Source of the DNA: Falciphora oryzae
Taxonomy: Eukaryota > Ascomycota > Sordariomycetes > Magnaporthales > Magnaporthaceae
Direction: 5' to 3'
DNA length: 64,000 bases
Assembly (NCBI GenBank): GCA_000733355.1
Contig: JNVV01000001.1
Span: forward strand, 2,934,219-2,998,218
Shown: in pieces, positions 13,074-25,422 of the stretch
Layout of the letters: every line of letters starts with the position of its first letter
Position numbering within the stretch: the first letter of the stretch is position 1
The notes under the pieces: model-generated
The model's database searches: none
Told to the model about the DNA's origin: nothing
Seen by the model: the letters and a program-made list of their open reading frames with translations, nothing else
Program-made: the position numbers and the translations under genes

Positions 13074-16000
13074 GAAAAGAAAAGGGAAGGAGATCAGTCG
13101 TCCAGATTGGGAGGCCCAGCCGATATTGGCAGGCGCCCGAGAATATCGGTCAAAGGCTGCAGAGAGATCAATCTATTTAGACTCACCCAGGCTATCATTG
13201 GAAACAGAGCCGGATGCACAACGGTATTCTTGGAAGGGCGTTGTCGATGCTACCTGGCGCCGGCCTGGGCCCCTGCCTCTTCACCCCGGCCAAATTGCCC
13301 GGCGTCTGTGCCCAGCCAGTTTCTAATTCCACTGCCGGTCGCTTGCGGTCGCCGGTGCACACATGGAGATGAGATGGGTGCTCTCGTTTCAAATTTGCCA
13401 ACGACATGGATCATTCGGGGAGGAAAAAGAAAAGGGGTTCGAAGAGTGAAATACGTCGGAATAGGCAAACAGAAGAGAAGAAGGGAACGGACCGTCAAAC
13501 GGGCAAAGGAAGAAGGGAACAAAAAGGTCACGGCGCCTTCCGCTTGCTAGTTAGGCCAAATCGCTGACAAGGGCCCCTGCTGTGTGGACGTTGGGGGTGT
13601 TCGATAGCAGATTCTTCTGGTCAAGATCGTCGGTCTAGGGAAAGATTCCTTCAACCCCAGAAGACCCCTGCTGAGGTCAGTGGCTTGTTGGAGGAGGACT
13701 GGAGAGTGGCATGAGTGGTTCGGCACTGGGCCGGGAGACAGCTCGCCCATCCATGGTCGTGAACTCGCTCGCCCACGTTGGCGCCATCAAGCATGGGACG
13801 TCACCCATGCCGCAATGCTTTGGCCAGGCTGAACGAAAATCTTCGACGGTCTCCAGTAAAAGGAAGCAAGTCCATTGGCGGCATAATTGGTGCCATCAAG
13901 ATATTATCGTTCATGAGTTGTCTGTGGGGCTATTTTCACCACCCTTGCTTGGGCGGTCAGAAGATGGCCCTGCCACTTACCGGGGAAGTCAGCCAAAAAA
14001 GGCAGTGGTTGGAACTCATGTCATACTATCCCAATGAGGGAATTTTCGGAGGTTGGAGAGCTTTTGACGTCCTCTGGGCAGGCATCTAGGGCCAGCCGGA
14101 CTCGGAGCGCAAGCCAGATGCGGTGTGCCGTCCGGTGAAGTCTCCACAACGGACAGTCAGGCTGAAGACCTCACTACGTTTATCACGTAAAAAACTTCGT
14201 ATTTTTGACCGCCGTCATTTGCAGTCTCGCGAGCGTTCTTATGGAGCGGACCCTAGGGAAGCTTCGGCGCGTCCTCGGTGGGATAATAACGGCTTTGGGC
14301 TGGGCCGGGACCTGAGCAGCGGGCCGGCGAGGGGGCGGCTCCGGTTCCAGGCTCAATCGAGTGACGAGGAAACCCGGGCGTCCAAATGCTAAAAGGCCGG
14401 GGTAGGCATGCGCTAAGAGCTCGACTAAAACACTTCACGGCGAGAGAGCCCAAGCATGGTGGGATCTGACTGACTGAGACTATGCGATAAGCTCTAAGCA
14501 CAGCTACGCGCAGACTAACGCTCCGTATAGATATTTCTCCTGGCCAGTCAGCATCGGACGGGGAGCATGTCCCTGCTTGACGCCGTACCTGCAGAATTCA
14601 TGGCGGGTGGGCTGAGACATTGCGTTGAACCCTTATGCAAATCAGTTTGGCAGTAAGATACCTAGGTATTTAATCTTCAGCAACAATATATTCCCCCGGC
14701 CAGTTTTTTTTTTTTTTTTTTCGCGGAAGGGTCCCGCCATCTCGCCGTACCGTCAAATGGAAGTACACCAAGTCCTCTCAGGATGGAAACCAGATTCGAT
14801 CAATAGATTGAGTTTGCAACCCAGATTGGGTTGTCCCTCGCTAGTGGGGCACGGTTTTTTCCCTCCTTTTTTCTTTCCTCCTTCTTCCGGCAGACCAGGA
14901 GCCGGGCTGGGCATCAAAGAGGGGAGAAGGGGTGGGGTTTTGACACCCTTTTCGTCAATCCCTGAGAAATGGGCTGCAGCTGTCCGTCCACACCTGCGCC
15001 TTCCCTTTCCAAATCGGGCCATCGCATTTTCTGGTGGAGCTTGCGCTGCCGAGTCACTAGTGTCTTTCTTGCCGCTGGGCCCTTCCATTTTGGACTGTGC
15101 TGGATGGTGAATCGCTAGACTGATGAAGGGACAACGCGACAAATATTTCAGCTTGTCATCGTCCTCGCTCCAGCCTCGAGCTTCAACACTCCGGGCGATG
15201 AGGGCGCGAGGGCCCAGCAATGGCACGAGCCAAGCTGTCGGCAAAGGAGATCAGACGGTGGAGGGCAGGTGCGAACCCTAGTGGCTGCCCAACCGGGGCC
15301 GGAACTAGCCTCAAAAGTGCACTGATCTGCACGCGTCGGTTTATGCTGCGGGGGCGGGGTTCGTCTCTCTTTGGGTTTCGGTTTGCTGGGCCGACAAGTC
15401 GGTCGAGGACCTAGGCCAGTCTATCCAAAAATCTCCGATTGACCGACACCTGGGCACGCTCCCAAGGCATTGTTCGGGTGTGCTGTTCTCTGCCTCTGCC
15501 TGGGTTCGCGAGGCCGAATTTGTCAATTTTTTGCGGCCTCGCGGTGACCGACTAGGGCGGGCGGTTCGAAACCCCAGACTCCATGACGGGCTGGTAGACA
15601 AGCCGGCAATCAATGGCAAGCTAGCAACGACCGATCAGCCACCTCCACGTCCCCAAGGTATGCACACACGTACGCATACCACAATCGCCTTGTCACCACT
15701 TGAGGGCGTGACACGACGATGCGGAACACACCGTCGATCCTAACGTTTCTTCCACACGCGGTGTGTTCAGCTCAGGCACAGACCAGCCCTGATCTCGGCG
15801 TACAGTATCGCCCAACCCCGCGCGAAAACATTGATTGTGCCAATGCATCCTCCACTGCGGCTACCCCTCGCTCCATAGGCGGTTTGAGCACAGAGCCGCG
15901 GTTGCATCCTGGGCAAAAGAAAACGAGAATAGCCCACACGATCACTCATCTTTTTTACCGTTATTCAACACATCTTCGGCCGAGGGGGTGGAGGCTTGAG

Positions 16001-18919
16001 TTGATGAGTATCGAAGCCACAGCAACCCTCCTGTCAGCAGCGCGCCTCCTACGTCCGGCACGTCTAAGGTACTGTAGAGACTCAGAGTTCGTGAAGGCAA
16101 ACAACGCCGGCAGGGGAGGGGTGGTGTGGTTGAATTTCCACTGCCTTGCGGAGGCCGATGGTGCAGGCACGCACACCCCTCCCATCCCGATCCCCACAGC
16201 CGCCGCGCCACACATGCTAACATTTCCTTTCCGATACGGCACACACACCTTTTCTGTCTCTGCTTCTCGAGAGGAGTACAAGGTAACGCACCCTCCCGCG
16301 CCGCGGTATACACATCCATATCTTTCCAACGCAGCGCACAGGCCGGGCCTTTTCAGCAGCCCACGAAGCTGATATATGCTTTTACGCATACGTCTTTGCA
16401 GCCATCCCAAACCTTGGCTTTTGTCTTCATCCACGCCAAGCCTTGGCGAGCCGTCAACAAACTCAACTCCTTGGGACAGGTCCGCAGGCCTCCCGGAAAG
16501 GCTATGGAACTGGCCGGCAGCGTAAGGCTCTGGCAGGTCAATTGGCGCCAAGACGAAAGAAAAACCGGTGTGATCCAGCCTCTCCTCGCAGCAGGAGAAG
16601 CCCAGATTCCACCCGTCTGCAGTAATATCCCCGACGTGGGAAAGGTGCCACTGGCGGGACTCGGGCCCTCGGCTGCCTCGGCGCCCTGCCGACATCATTT
16701 CTTTTTTCCTTTCCCTTTTTCCCCACTACCTCCTGCCCAAAGAGACTCGAGACAGAGCACTCGCACTCGGGCGGTTTTTCTGCGGATTCGGAACTTTCCA
16801 ATGCTTGCACAGCCGGCAGCTCGAACGACCCGATGGGATCCCGATCGCCATTTCATCCATGAAACCCAGGATGGGTCCCCGGCATGAACGGGAAACCAAA
16901 CTGCCTGAACTGGCAGGGCCCCCATCGACATGGGCCTTCCTTGGCCCACACGTCGTTGGCCAATGTCATCCCATCTCCCATGCCCGCTAAGCTGGGCATC
17001 CCCCGTAGCACTTTCTCCATGGAAGCGGTATTTGAGATGTTGAGATGGCGTCTCTCTCTTTTTCTCGGCTACTATCATAGACCCCCGACGAGAAACAATG
17101 TCCCCTGCCTGTTGTATTGCGTTTCCGTTTCTCCTCCTCGCTTCCATTCCGACTCAATGCGACCTTCTCGGCGAGGTCTCTCTTTGGACTTAATGTCCGC
17201 CACGCTATAATATCTGACGACATGGAATGGGGGTCATCGTGTGCGCGGCGCATTCCCATCCTCGGCCATGGCCCAATCCGCCCGAGCCACCCCTTGTAGA
17301 ACTCCGCATGCACGGCTTCGTCTGCCCGCTTGTCGACCCGCGAGCGTTGCAGTCTCGTCAGAGAAAGGCCGGCGGCTTGCAGCTTCGAATATGCCGAACG
17401 TGCTGGCAAGAGAGGGCCGCCAGAAGGGAAAAAAACGGCAGGTGGATACACCACACAAGGCCAATATCCCGGTGCGCCCATTGCTTATCCCCCTTTTGCT
17501 ATTCCCCATCACCTTCTACCTCCCGGCTGGAGGAAAGAAGGAGGAGGGAAAACTCAAAGCTAGATTTTCCGGCATGGAATCTTAAGCAAGTCTTGCGAAA
17601 ATGGGCCGAGATGATCGGTGGCGGGGCTGAGAATGGACACCTGGGCGCGTCACGAAGCACATCGTGATGCAACATTTCCCTCCCCAGGCCCCATACATGT
17701 GCCATCTGCTACGTATAGTAAAGGTCTACTATGGACGGCCAACTCCACACCACCGCCAGGCGGAATTCGTCTCGACGTTTACGCGGTCAGGACGTGTGTT
17801 CCTGGGCCCCGAAAAGGCCAGACAGGCAAGCATTTCCCTGTCCCGCCTGTCATCATCGTGTGTTTCCTTTTTTTTTTTTTTCGTTTCTCCCTCAAGTGTC
17901 CACCTCCTTCATTATGTACATGCGTATTGCACATGCATCGTTCTCTCCTCTCCCCTCTTCATCCGATCCCCGTCCTTGCCCTGCGGGCCTTGGGATCGAT
18001 GCTATGATATGCGACCCGCGTTAAGCCATCTCTGTGAAACGGCGAGGGGTCGCTGATGCCGTTGCTGTTGCCCCCCTCCCCTCTCCTCCCAAGATCGTCC
18101 TGTCTTTGGAAACACCCTTTTTTTTCTTTCGTCCTTTGAACGGCATGGCATGACGGGCCGCGACGGAAAACCTTGTGGGCAATGCTCCTAGGACTAGCTG
18201 CCTACCTAGCTAGCTACCTAGCCTCGTGTGAGCAAGCAGCTCCTATCCATGCCAACGTTGCGGTGCCGCGGCGGCACACGCCCGTACCGTAACTGCGCTG
18301 CCTGAGGTCCTGCAGGTTGACAGGACCGGGAGCGAGAAGCCCAGGGAAAAGGAGAGTTCCCGCCGCCCCCCTTTTTTTTTCCCCTTTCCTTCTGTAACCT
18401 AGCCTGCCTTGCCAAGCTCTGCTACGGGCTGGGATAATACTTCTGCAACTCTCTGACGTTGGCAACGTACGCTGCTGCCGTTGTATGACCCCGCCGTCGC
18501 AACCTACTCCTCACTTCGCCTAATGGTGTATTTTTGCTTTTTGGGTCTTGCCTCGTTTGTCCTGGCCTTCGTCAACATGTCTCGTCGAGCATCCGGCCGA
18601 TGGATTAGGTAGGTAGTTTCCAAATTCCCCAACAGTGTCTCAGCCACTGTGGTTGATGGTCCCCCTTCCATCCGTCTCTCTGCACGTCTGTCGCCCACTG
18701 CCCGCAAGGATTGGGCTGGGAGCCGGCCGCTGCATGAAACCTGAAACGGCGGCCAGCACATATGGCCAATGGAGGCCGTCACTGCAGTCTCGGCCTGGCC
18801 AGAAGAGGGTGTGTCAATATGTGTCTATATCATACAACTCTCTTTCATCTTTTTTCTTTTTTCTTTTTTCGGACACGTCGTAGGGAGACAGTGATGTCGA
18901 CGTACCAGCCACCCCTTTC

Positions 18920-18943
18920 TTTTTTTTTTTTTTTTTTTTTTTT
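18920..18943. repeat. Poly-T tract (24 nt)
   Basis: Uninterrupted run of 24 T in a pyrimidine-rich neighbourhood (a CTTTTTTCTTTTTTC-like stretch also near 18848-18870). It is the longest homopolymer noted in the window. Confidence 0.9.
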
Positions 18944-21389
18944 CTCCGAGCGACGTATATCAGGCCATCATAGATATAAAATGTTCTAAATTTGTCTATA
19001 TCATGGCGAGTCTACGGTAGTGAGGGTATGCCAGGGTGTGCATTCTAACCCCCACACCACTCATGGCTGCACGTAGCAGTAGCAGTGGGAGTCATTGCGA
19101 TGTGCTTTTCACAGCCCAGGGGATAATGTCCAGGATTTACAGAGTTTGCTGGCGGAATCCACCCGTCACCGCTCTTTTGATCCCTGAAATGCTTCAAACA
19201 AGCGGTCATTAATGTTCTCATGATGAATGAATCTCTACCCGAGCCGCCATATATCTGTCTTGTCCAAAATCCAGCATCCCAGCCCTGTCTCGGGCTCGAG
19301 TCGCGGCCTCTGCCAGGGAAAAAAAGGGGATGCAGACTTGGGTGACAGGCAGCTGTACCAGAAAGGGACTCGCCATCCATGGCTTTGCAGGCGGCCGGTG
19401 GCTGGTGCGTTCCCGGGCCTGGACAGCAGTGGCCCCCGCCGAACCGGACTTTGAGCAAGTTCGGTTCGCGTCCTGTTGGGCTTGTTGGGGGCCACCCATT
19501 GGTCCGGCGAGCAGTTCGGTCACAATCCCGCTCCCCCGCCGCCACCACAAGGATCCCGTCGCTCTCGTGCTCTGTCCTTCTCTCCCTCTTCTTTCCTAGG
19601 CGCTGTCGGGAGCGGCTTCTGTCAGAGGTTGATCCTGCTAGGTGTCTCCCTGCCCTTAGTTCCGTCCCTGCTGGGCCCCTGTCCCTCCCCGCCGCCACCC
19701 TTCGAGAAAGCTTTTTTGCTTCGCTTCTCCTTCTTCGTCTTCTCTTCTCCCACCATGGTCTCGAAATGCCATCTGGTATTGACCCAGAACCATGGACACC
19801 TAATGCGTAGGCGGATGCTCTCTCCCCCGCAATATCGTACCAGTCGCCGCATTTAATACGCGTTTGGTAGCTTTGGAATCAAGCTCCGAGGAAGTGCGGC
19901 AACGTCTGCCGCAGAGTACGAGCGACGTTCGGTTCGTGCCATGTTCCTCACAGCGGGGAAGACCAGGGGGGTGATATCACCGCCACCGTCTCCACGCTCT
20001 GTTCCTCTTGACAAAGGCCCATATAGCAGGCTTGCCACCGCATTAGACTGTCAGTCAAGGCGCGGGGACCGGAACAGAGGGTGTGCCAATGAGGAGAGGG
20101 CGAATAAAGCCCCCGAGAGCCCGAGAGCGCAGGCAGATGAGATGATGCCCTTTGGTTAGCGCCTTGACTCCTACGCGAACAGGTTAACTGAGAAAAGACA
20201 GACCAGACCAGGTGTGGCTGGCAATTTCCATCCCGTCCGCAGCCGTGCCTGCCAGAGTAACGTCGCTTTGTCTCTCTACGGGCCACGTCCAATGCAAAGT
20301 TCCGACTACGGTGGCATTGCAATTCAGTTCCTCTTGATTCTGGTCCGCTTCTCACCATGGTCGGCCGAACGGGACGCTAGGCTTGGTGCCCGAGCTCTCC
20401 GAGTCCTGTCTAGCGCTTGTCGAAATCATCTGCTCGGCTCTCCTTGCCCTTTTTTTTCTGCTGGCGTTGATCTGTCTGATATGATATGTTTTGTGTTTTC
20501 TCGAACATTCTCGATACGTCACGCCCGAGCTCAAGTCACCCCTGCCGGATCGACAGTGGGAGAAATGATGGGCAGCTAGCCGGGCTAGAACTATCGATGG
20601 GCATGGCCCGGGCCAGGAGGCCAGAATCGGCAGGGCGGGAGTGGTGAGAATGACGGGCGGTCGACCATCCTCCATGGAGCAAGTCGGGCAAAATGAAAGA
20701 GCCCAGACTCAAGACGCAGCTCCGAGCTCGCTCTCGTGTGTGCTGGGTTACCTACCCGGCTGTCCACCGATCAGCTGGACGGCGTTGCCGACTGCGATGG
20801 CGCGAAGGTATCAGCGAGCCCCGCCAGGCAGGTCGCGCACCCGCTGACTGACTGGTATGCGGGCGTGCCATCATGCTGTTGGTCACGACAGGAGGAGGAG
20901 GAGTGCCTTGTGAACATCCAAGCAAGAGAGGCGCTGTTCGGATGGGATCCGTTGATGGAGCGTTACACCGGTCATCCAAAGCCTGTCAGCCCAACCGGGA
21001 GCAGATCCGGGCGCGCTCCTGGACTGCAAACGACGCCATCGTCTTGTCCTTTGGCTGCTGTTCCATGGATCAAGCAAGTCTCGGCTCCAGTAGCCTGGCC
21101 GTGTTTCCGTCTCCGCGTATAGCGGGCATGACTTCGGCTCGTATACTTGCAAGAAAGGCCCTCTACGGCCTCAAAAAAACATCTCTGCTGCACATGCAGT
21201 CGAGCCGGGGAGGGAGCGTGGGAGATGCCGGCCCAACGTCGATTGGGCTGCTGGCTGGCGCCAGGGTGGCCCCCTAGTCGCGCCTGCCAAACAACAAACC
21301 AGCAGCCTGCCAGCTCAATCAGGACTCCATGGCTCATGGGTACCTTGAGGTGGGAGCAAGGTGGACCCCCACTGGCGTGCCATTATGTA

Positions 21390-21424
21390 CCATGCCATGC
21401 CATGCCATGCCATGCCACGCCATG
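21390..21424. repeat. Pentanucleotide microsatellite (CCATG)7
   Basis: Seven consecutive 5-bp units, six CCATG and one CCACG (the sixth). Each unit contains an ATG on the plus strand and a CAT for the minus strand. It lies in the gene desert. Confidence 0.9.
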
Positions 21425-22840
21425 GACTTCATGTACCGCCACCTATGCTAGCACAGGCTCCTTCGGCACCCACAAGCAATGGCCGCGCCCGGGAGGCACA
21501 GAGCGCCCAAGTGTCGCCTCGAAGACGGCACGCTCGCTTGCTAGCAGCAGGGTAGAGCGGGGGAGAGACAGAGAAGGTGCCAGCCGGTGATGATGACGGA
21601 TTCCCCTCCCTCCCCTCCACCCGTCGCAAACAGACTGTGATGCGACAGCCAAGAGCAAAAAGACGCAGACCCATGGGCGGTCACTTGACGCACACCCGCG
21701 CCTCTCCCGTCTCCCCGGCCGCGTGGAGGCTTTTATGACAGGTCGTCCTGAGCCAGTCCGCATGAGGAAAAGATGGGTAGATTTGGGCTGGTCGTCGCTC
21801 GCTTCCCAACCCTCGTCTTCCGCCGTCAGATGCGGTGCGCTGGATGGATGGCCTGTGTTTTTGGCGTGGCACTAGAGAGGGTGGGCGACAAGACCGGGAA
21901 AACGAAGATCGCTGGCCTGGCATCGCCGAACGAGCGCAAAAGGCGAGCTGAGGAATCAGAGTTTCGCGGGCAGGCTTGTTTTGGGCTAGAAGCCCACGAG
22001 CCGGTTGCTGTCCTATATACGGATAGGGCTACGGTAAAACTTTGACAGATGGGGGGTCCTTGACCCCTGAGCCTTCCTGCTCGCGTCTCCGCTTTCGTCT
22101 GAAACTGACATTGGAACTCCGATCGTTGTATCAAGCCCGGATATCCGTAGATCGGCTCCCTGATCACCGCATGTTGTATCACGACAGGCGCTGACAGCTT
22201 TTGTCTTTGCCGTCTCGAATCCTCTGGTATCGCGGACACGCTCACCGACCCTCCCTCCCCCGAGGCCTGACGTCGGGCACTGGGCGTCACCGTCGCCGCT
22301 TTGGCAGGTCTACCCGGCGGTTGGCTTGCGCGTCCAGCTGAAGTCGGCAAATCAGCATGGGCCTCGGGCTGCCTTTTTGACGGGGCCAGGATGTTGATCC
22401 GCAGCGTACATTCGGGGTCCTCGGGCCGGCAGTCGGTGCGGGCCCCCCCAAAGCAGGCCAGGGGTGGCGGCGGCCTCGCCCTCCCGACCGTTGCCCTGCC
22501 GTGTGAGTTCATGCCCATACAAATTTCCAGTGGTGGAGATTGCTTTTACACAAAAGACGTCAGCGAGATCCTTCTCTCCTGCTGCACGTACCGTGTACAC
22601 ACCCAGGATTCTGTTGTGCCGTCAAACGCCTTTCTCCTCTGGCTTTGGCTCTTTCCAGCGTTGCGTGCGGCCTTGCGCTGAGGCGATGGTGGATCCGGGG
22701 TCTAGATGGGGACGTGAAAAAAGGCCAAGCGAGCGCAAGCGTTCCCCTTTCAGGCCTCGTCTCCAGCACTTTTTGACGACCAGGACGAATCCAGACAAGT
22801 CCTCGTGCCATTACCAGGTTTCCTCCATAGACCCCTTTCT

Positions 22841-22873
22841 CTTCTTCTTCTTCTTCTTCTTCTTCTTCTTCTT
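22841..22873. repeat. Trinucleotide microsatellite (CTT)n
   Basis: A pure run of CTT/TTC units (about eleven); ends are approximate by a few bases. Polypyrimidine on the plus strand, non-coding context. Confidence 0.85.
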
Positions 22874-25327
22874 TCCAGAATGCAAGGCAGCGCAGGCCAG
22901 CGCGCGTCACGGGGACCATCAAGAATCCATGGCATTTGTAAATTTGCAGCAAGTGGACCAGGCCGGGATCCATGCAACTCGTCTGCCATGTCCTGTCACG
23001 CCTGTGCGGTTTTTTGCGCTCGTGCACACCTCGTAATTGCAGCCGACGCCAGATCCCGATTTGGCCAAGCGGATGTGTATCCTGCTTCTTCGCTTGCCCA
23101 ATCCGTCGAGTTGCAGATACGGGCTGCCTCTTGTGTTAGAGGGAGGGCATGTAAAAAAACAACAACAACAACCGCATATGTGTAAGTGACCACGGGCGGC
23201 AAGAAAAGACATTTTGATATATAAGATACACACCGCAACAAGCACTCGTTCCAGGTCGTCATTGACGTGCGTGCATGCATGCATAAAAGCGTACGCGGGA
23301 GGAAGACGCTGTCAGTTGTGCACAGGTACATACAACGTCGTAACCTCGCCACGCCAAAGACTCACGCGCCGCGGCGCGCGGCCACATCGCGTAGGCGATG
23401 GCAGGGGTGGCGCTCGGACAAAGTAATAGCAGGCGTCTGATAATGGCCGGGTTCGAATAATATGGGGCTAAACCTGGAGGACTGGACTGCCTGGCGGTCG
23501 AGGGCCCCGGTTCGGGAGAAAGGCTCAGCAGGAACAGCAAGAGCGAAAGGAGAGAGAAAGATGGAAAGAGAGAGAGAGGGAGAGAAGGCGAAAGGACAGG
23601 ACACACAGTCTCGAGGCAGTCCAGATATGATTACATCACATGTCGATTCTCCGGCTCAGTCCCCATCCCGGGTCTAGGTAGCATAGCATGCAGGCGCACG
23701 CATGCGCATCCTCCGCCGCCTTTTCTTCCCCGTGTCTTGGCGGCTTCTCGCATTGCATTCGACACAACGGCAGCAGCAGAGGCGAGGCCCATCTGCGTGC
23801 ACAATCACGGCCGAGTTGCCACTACTACTCCTCCTACACCCACCTCACCAGGCCTGCTTTGATGCGCTCGAAACAAGGCCGCTTCCGCCTGTGTTGTTGT
23901 TCCCCGCCGGCTGCCCGGAGGGGATGCCTGCCCTATACAACGCCGTGTTATCACCCCCAAAGGCACCTCACCGAGTGGGGCCGGTCAAAAGAGGGGCGTC
24001 GGGGGCCCGCCTCGTCGTCCACCGGCGCCGTCGTTGTCGTTGCGTGGTGGGCGGCGGGAGGGGGAGGGGGGCGTGATGAAAAGGGACGGAGGCTACGGAG
24101 CTCGGTCCCGGGGGTTTGAGGACCCGGAAGGGGCCTCGTTCGTCCCTCCTTTTTTTTCGTTTTGCGATACATCTCATTGTGTCTTGGGGTGTGCGGCGTC
24201 CCCCCCTCCCTCTGGTTGGGATCCTCCCGGGTTGCAGTCTTTCCATTCTTCCTATTTCGGGCTGAAGAGACGAGGTTGCCCCAACGTGACATCGCCGGCT
24301 GCGACCTGTTGTCAAAGAGAGAAAGCCCCAGTGTTTTCGACGCCCGTCGCAGTCGTGATATCAGGCCTGGACCCGGCTGGACGGGCATCCACCATCGCAT
24401 TGGCCAGCTCGGTTACCGCGTTGGTGAGGAGCTCCGGGTAATTAGGTAGCCACTCTCAGATCCTCGAACATCTCGACCTGTTCCACCCTCCGTGGAAGCG
24501 GCCATATCACGAGGTGTGTGGTCTACGAGATGTGCTCTCGCTCCAGTGTTGAAGCTGTGCTGACGATGCAACCCTGGGAAGAACATAAACTACCGCGATG
24601 CCTTGCCGAGCGTGCTGAGAGTAGCCGTGGTGTCTTTTAATAGACACAATCAGCATTGATACCCTGCGTTGTATACGCGCCGACGAAAGAACGAGGCTTT
24701 GAGGGCGGGGATTCCTTGGCTCAGGACGGATATTTCCGATGGTTACCGCCATCACCAGCTGGTACCATAGTAGTACGCCGCATGGAGAAGGAGAACTGCC
24801 TCCTTGTAGACTCATATTGCGTTGACCCCAGCCTTGAGCGCACATGGCTTGGTGGCATCAACCGTAAACGCCGTCCACGGGCATGTCTTATCCACAGATA
24901 TGCCCTATGGAGTGTTGTTACTGATGTGCTTGCAACCGGGCGAGGAATTCTTGGTGATATATCTACGCTGTTACTAGCTAACTCACATGCATATCTGGGT
25001 ATCACCAGACATATAGATATCTACCTGGGTAAAGGCAGAGATGTCTAATGGGTCGTCTCTAAGCAGACAACGTGTTTCACTGTCTCCGGTGGTCGGGAGG
25101 AAATCGTGCAGAACGGCCTCGGGGTCTTGGTCGGTTAGACTGCCACAGCCACGTCCTAGCGACATCAGGGTTACACCCGGCGAACAATAGCGCTGTCCAT
25201 GGTTGGAGGAGGCGTGCAGGGCCAAGACTCCAGCCTGGGGTCTCGCGGGACGTGGAGTTTTCAAGGTGAGGGAGTATTTTCAGCGCACGGGAGAGCGCGA
25301 TTCCGACAAAGGGTCCAGGCGATGGTA

Positions 25328-25384
25328 GAAGAAGAAGAAGAAGAAGAAGAAGAAGAAGAAGAAGAAGAAGAAGAAGAAGAAGAA

Positions 25385-25417
<33 letters not shown>

Positions 25418-25422
25418 AAAAA
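25328..25422. repeat. Polypurine tract: (GAA)21 followed by (GAAA)n
   Basis: Twenty-one perfect GAA units (25328-25390) pass directly into about seven AGAA/GAAA units and a short A run, giving roughly 95 nt with no pyrimidine on the plus strand. The change of period from 3 to 4 is abrupt. Such GAA mirror repeats can form triplex (H-DNA) structures and are length-unstable. Confidence 0.95.

Noticed and set aside
15560..15590. Possible tRNA T-arm (GGTTCGAAACCCC)
   Set aside because: The 5-bp T-stem does not pair and no anticodon arm or acceptor stem fits around it.
15961..16887. Long open frames on both strands (245 codons minus, 253 codons plus)
   Set aside because: They overlap on opposite strands, have no recognisable domain, and their composition resembles other chance frames in GC-rich non-coding DNA.
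21826..22518. 230-codon minus-strand frame in the gene desert
   Set aside because: No domain, basic and Arg/Pro/Ser-rich throughout, no flanking exon signals. Kept as non-coding, though an orphan gene cannot be ruled out.
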